NCBI GenBank assembly: GCA_933228675.1
Contig: OW121740.1
Span: forward strand, 3,472,001 to 3,536,000
Reading direction: 5' to 3'
DNA: 64,000 nucleotides
DNA from: Stomorhina lunata
Taxonomy: Eukaryota > Arthropoda > Insecta > Diptera > Rhiniidae
Shown here: one piece after another, positions 61,656 to 64,000 of the stretch
Numbering within the stretch: position 1 is the stretch's first letter
Layout of the letters: the number at the start of each line of letters is the position of its first letter
Program-made: the position numbers and the translations under genes
The notes under the pieces: generated by a model
Database searches by the model: none
Told to the model about the DNA's origin: nothing
The model's input: the letters and a program-made list of their open reading frames with translations, nothing else

Positions 61656-62458
61656 TTAGTGTTTTTGCGTACGTTTACAAGTTTCACAAGCGTAATACAA
61701 GATGGATTTGACATTCGTAACTAAATTGTTGTTGATATTTGCCGAGATTTCTAAATAGCTCGGAGAATGAAAAATGCAGATCTGCCTTATTAATACGCGA
61801 TTCAATATTCTCGTCGGCGCCACCTTTTGTAAATACCAATCTACCAAGATAATTTAAGGTACCTACACATCCAATAACCTCGTTATCCACACTGATGTGT
61901 GTCGACGGGTTTGCGCTATAGCCTCTAGGCATAATCTTTGTCTTAGAAATGTTGATTTCCAGCCCAGCTGCCCGAGATTCAAAAGTGATAGCGTTAGTGT
62001 TTTCTTGAAGGTCACCTGAGCTTTGGCTTAGAAGACATACATCATCAGCGATTCCAACTCCTCGAGTTGTTTAAAGGGTGTCCATTTGATACCGCGTCTA
62101 CCATTGAGTGCCGTTCGCATTATATTGTCGATGACAAGGATAAAAACTATAGGTAACAAAATACATCCTTGTTTTACTCCAGTAATAACTTCGGCATGTT
62201 ACGATTTTCTAAAATTTTCCATAGGTAGTTCCTATTGACCTTTATAAAGTCAATAAACGCTAGGTAAATGGGGGTGCGAAATTCATTATAATTGTGTTGA
62301 TTAGGTCAACACAAGATCGATTCTCTCTGAACCCAAACTGATTTTCGCGGAGAGTAGCGGAAACTGCATCGGATGTTCAAAATTACTCGACTTAGTATTT
62401 TGCACGATATTGGAAGATATTTTCATTGCCCGGTTCCTTGTTGCGATTAGGGCTTTTA
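61656..62458 (-). mobile_element. RTE-like LINE, inverted 5' segment (reverse transcriptase core)
   Basis: On the minus strand, with several frameshifts and stops, the order is an NQFGFR/RSCVD-type RT motif, then a YADD-type box as IADDVCLLSQ, then TLNYLGRLVFTKGGADE, RINKA, and NVKSILYYACETCKRTQK. These are successive landmarks of an RTE-type (or close) non-LTR reverse transcriptase. Dead copy. Confidence 0.75.
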
Positions 62459-62870
62459 ATGAAGCGCAAAAACCTGCAAACCTTTGCAAACAAAAGCTTG
62501 CGGCAAATCCTTAATATATAGTGGCCGAATCGCATAAGAAATAAAGATCTACTAAACGCTACAAACTAAATTCCTGTTTATATAGAGGTATGTCAACGGA
62601 AATGACGGTGGATAGGCCACACACTTCGAAGGCCAAATACCAACATTGCTCAGCAAGCTTCGTTGGAATCCAAAGGGAAGCGGCTGTCGTGTGGAGAACG
62701 TCAATTGATGCGGAGTTGCAAGCAGGAAATTATTCATGGAATGACGTATGCCTTATATCTCGCAAATAAAGTTCGATATAAAAGGATGGTTGAGGCCCTA
62801 TGCTAGACTGGGAAAAAGGGAAAAAGTAGAAGGGAAATCATTCAATAACTATACAATAAGAAAAAACAGC
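62459..62870 (+). mobile_element. Same LINE, 3' segment in opposite orientation
   Basis: On the plus strand it reads KRKNLQTFANKSLRQILNI, then WPNRIRNKDLL, RWIGHTLRRPNTNIAQQASL, WRTSIDAELQAGNYSWNDV and RYKRMVEALC across frameshifts. This is the C-terminal domain that follows directly after the segment at 61656-62458 in such LINEs. Confidence 0.75.
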
Positions 62871-62981
62871 ATTTTCTCTAGGTACTCAAAGTGTACCACA
62901 ATAGCTGCTCTTGTGTATACTGTGAATATTTATAGATTGAGGTTTTTATCAAATGTGGGACTTGATCGGGTTTTTATACGT

Positions 62982-63704
62982 TTTTATACCCGTCACCACC
63001 ATAGGTGGAAAGGGTATTATATGTTTGTGCTGATGTATGCAACACATAGAAATATTTGTCTTAGACCTTTTGAGACCTTTTAGTATACCAATAGGCTTAG
63101 AATCACTTTCTGAGTCGATTTAGCGATGTCCGTCTGTCTGGCTGACTGGCTAAAGATAATCTAATGAAATTTGGCACAGATTATTATTTTGATGATTATT
63201 TATGGTACCTCCCATAGGTCCCACTTCCTGGAATTGATATATTGGCCACAAATTTTTTCATGAAATTTAAAACAAATACTGTTTATGTAAATTAAAATCA
63301 CTCTACCAAATTTCGTTGACATCGGTCCACATTTGACCATAGTTCACATACAAACTTATGTACATATGTGTCAAAACGCACTAAATGAGACAAAAATCAC
63401 TAAAACGATCGTAAATCTAAAGATAATGATAATTTTAAGTTTATTTTTTGCAATCATAATTTATGTATTAATTGTAATCAATTTGCCAAATTTTGAGAAA
63501 ATCGGTCCACATTTGACCCTAGCTCTCATATAAGTCCAAATGACGGAAACATCTTAAATATATACGTTTTTAGAAAATGTTTGTATGATGGCAAAATTCA
63601 GCAAGTATTTGTCTTTATACATGAAAAAGAATACCTTTGACCGTAGTGGTGAAGGGTATCGTGTGGTCGGGCTTGACCGACTGTAGTACTTTCTTACTTG
63701 TTTT
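62982..63704 (+). repeat. Family A repeat, most complete copy
   Basis: 723 bp. Left end ttttatacccgtcaccacca, right end cgaccgactgtagtac-like (tgaccgactgtagtactttc) then ttacttgtttt. The two ends are loosely inverted (tacccgtcaccacca against atacccttcaccacta). No coding capacity. Class unknown. Confidence 0.85.
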
Positions 63705-64000
63705 ATTTCGTTAGGTTTAAAATTCTTATTTCATTACATTTCTCCAAGAAAAACCTTAAAAAAAATCCACAAAATAAATAAATATGAAAAAAGGTTATAT
63801 TTTTGTTTATTTCCAAACAAAATTAATATGCAAAGCAACGTTGTGGAAAAACTTACAAAAGTTATTGAAGTGTTGAGTGAAAAAGGATTCTTTTTTTTAG
63901 GTATTTATTTGTACAAGGAAACAAGAAAACTTTGACAAATATACAAAAAATCAAGACAATTTGTTTAAGGAAACACGTAAGATCCAACCAAAAGTGTCAA
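63705..64000. other. Right edge, AT-rich
   Basis: No gene seen. A minus-strand donor-like word (cttttgtaagtttttcc) at about 63855 might end another upstream exon of the ZNF106 homolog, but nothing supports it. Confidence 0.3.

Noticed and set aside
62748..63083. 111-codon plus-strand ORF
   Set aside because: Spans the LINE 3' end and the start of a family A repeat, so it is chance coding across a junction.

Overview
The window is nuclear DNA from a higher fly, most likely a calyptrate such as a blow fly or its relatives. It is very AT-rich, has short GT-AG introns of about 50-110 bp beside a few very long ones, and carries many degraded transposons. All the conserved proteins are most similar to those of Drosophila and other flies. 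The species cannot be fixed from the sequence. From memory, several of these genes (RpS25, ald/Mps1, VhaPPA1-1) lie on Drosophila chromosome arm 3R, so the window is probably Muller element E.

I rebuilt sixteen protein-coding genes exon by exon. From left to right they are: Prx5 (+), Cbp20 (-), a PPP1R21/KLRAQ homolog (+), ISCA2 (-), Bud23 (+), a DNAJC30-like J protein (-), RpS25 (+), VhaPPA1-1 (+), Mps1/ald (+), a kinectin/RRBP1-like ER protein (-), RGP1 (+), RTRAF/CGI-99 (-), RRP15 (+), a DMAC1/TMEM261-like microprotein (-), TMEM192 (+) and a ZNF106 homolog (-, 5' end not found in the window). Strand switches at 13 of the 15 neighbouring pairs, so most genes share a short divergent promoter on one side and a short convergent 3' region on the other.

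The genes are housekeeping functions rather than one pathway: redox defence, cap binding, FeS assembly, rRNA processing and methylation, translation, V-ATPase, spindle checkpoint, Rab/endosome traffic, and ER and mitochondrial membranes. No operon-like system, CRISPR array, virus or toxin gene was seen.

The accessory DNA lies in three places: the 11.8-16.6 kb and 27.5-34.3 kb gaps, the 11.9 kb intron of the ZNF106 homolog (43.7-55.6 kb), and the region upstream of that gene (60.4-64 kb). It holds a Tigger-like transposon remnant with TA target duplication, tandem Helitron-like units, a 1,053-bp element with near-perfect 36-bp terminal inverted repeats, a 1.9-kb element with CAC termini and a TTA duplication, several fold-back elements, a 19-bp minisatellite, a tRNA-like SINE candidate with a truncated retroposed copy flanked by a 12-bp duplication, an RTE-like LINE with a twin-priming inversion, and about nine copies of an unclassified dispersed repeat (called family A here).

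I found no clearly new biological system. The best leads are the uncharacterised mobile elements, the retained Bud23-DNAJC30 linkage, and the architecture of the ZNF106 homolog.
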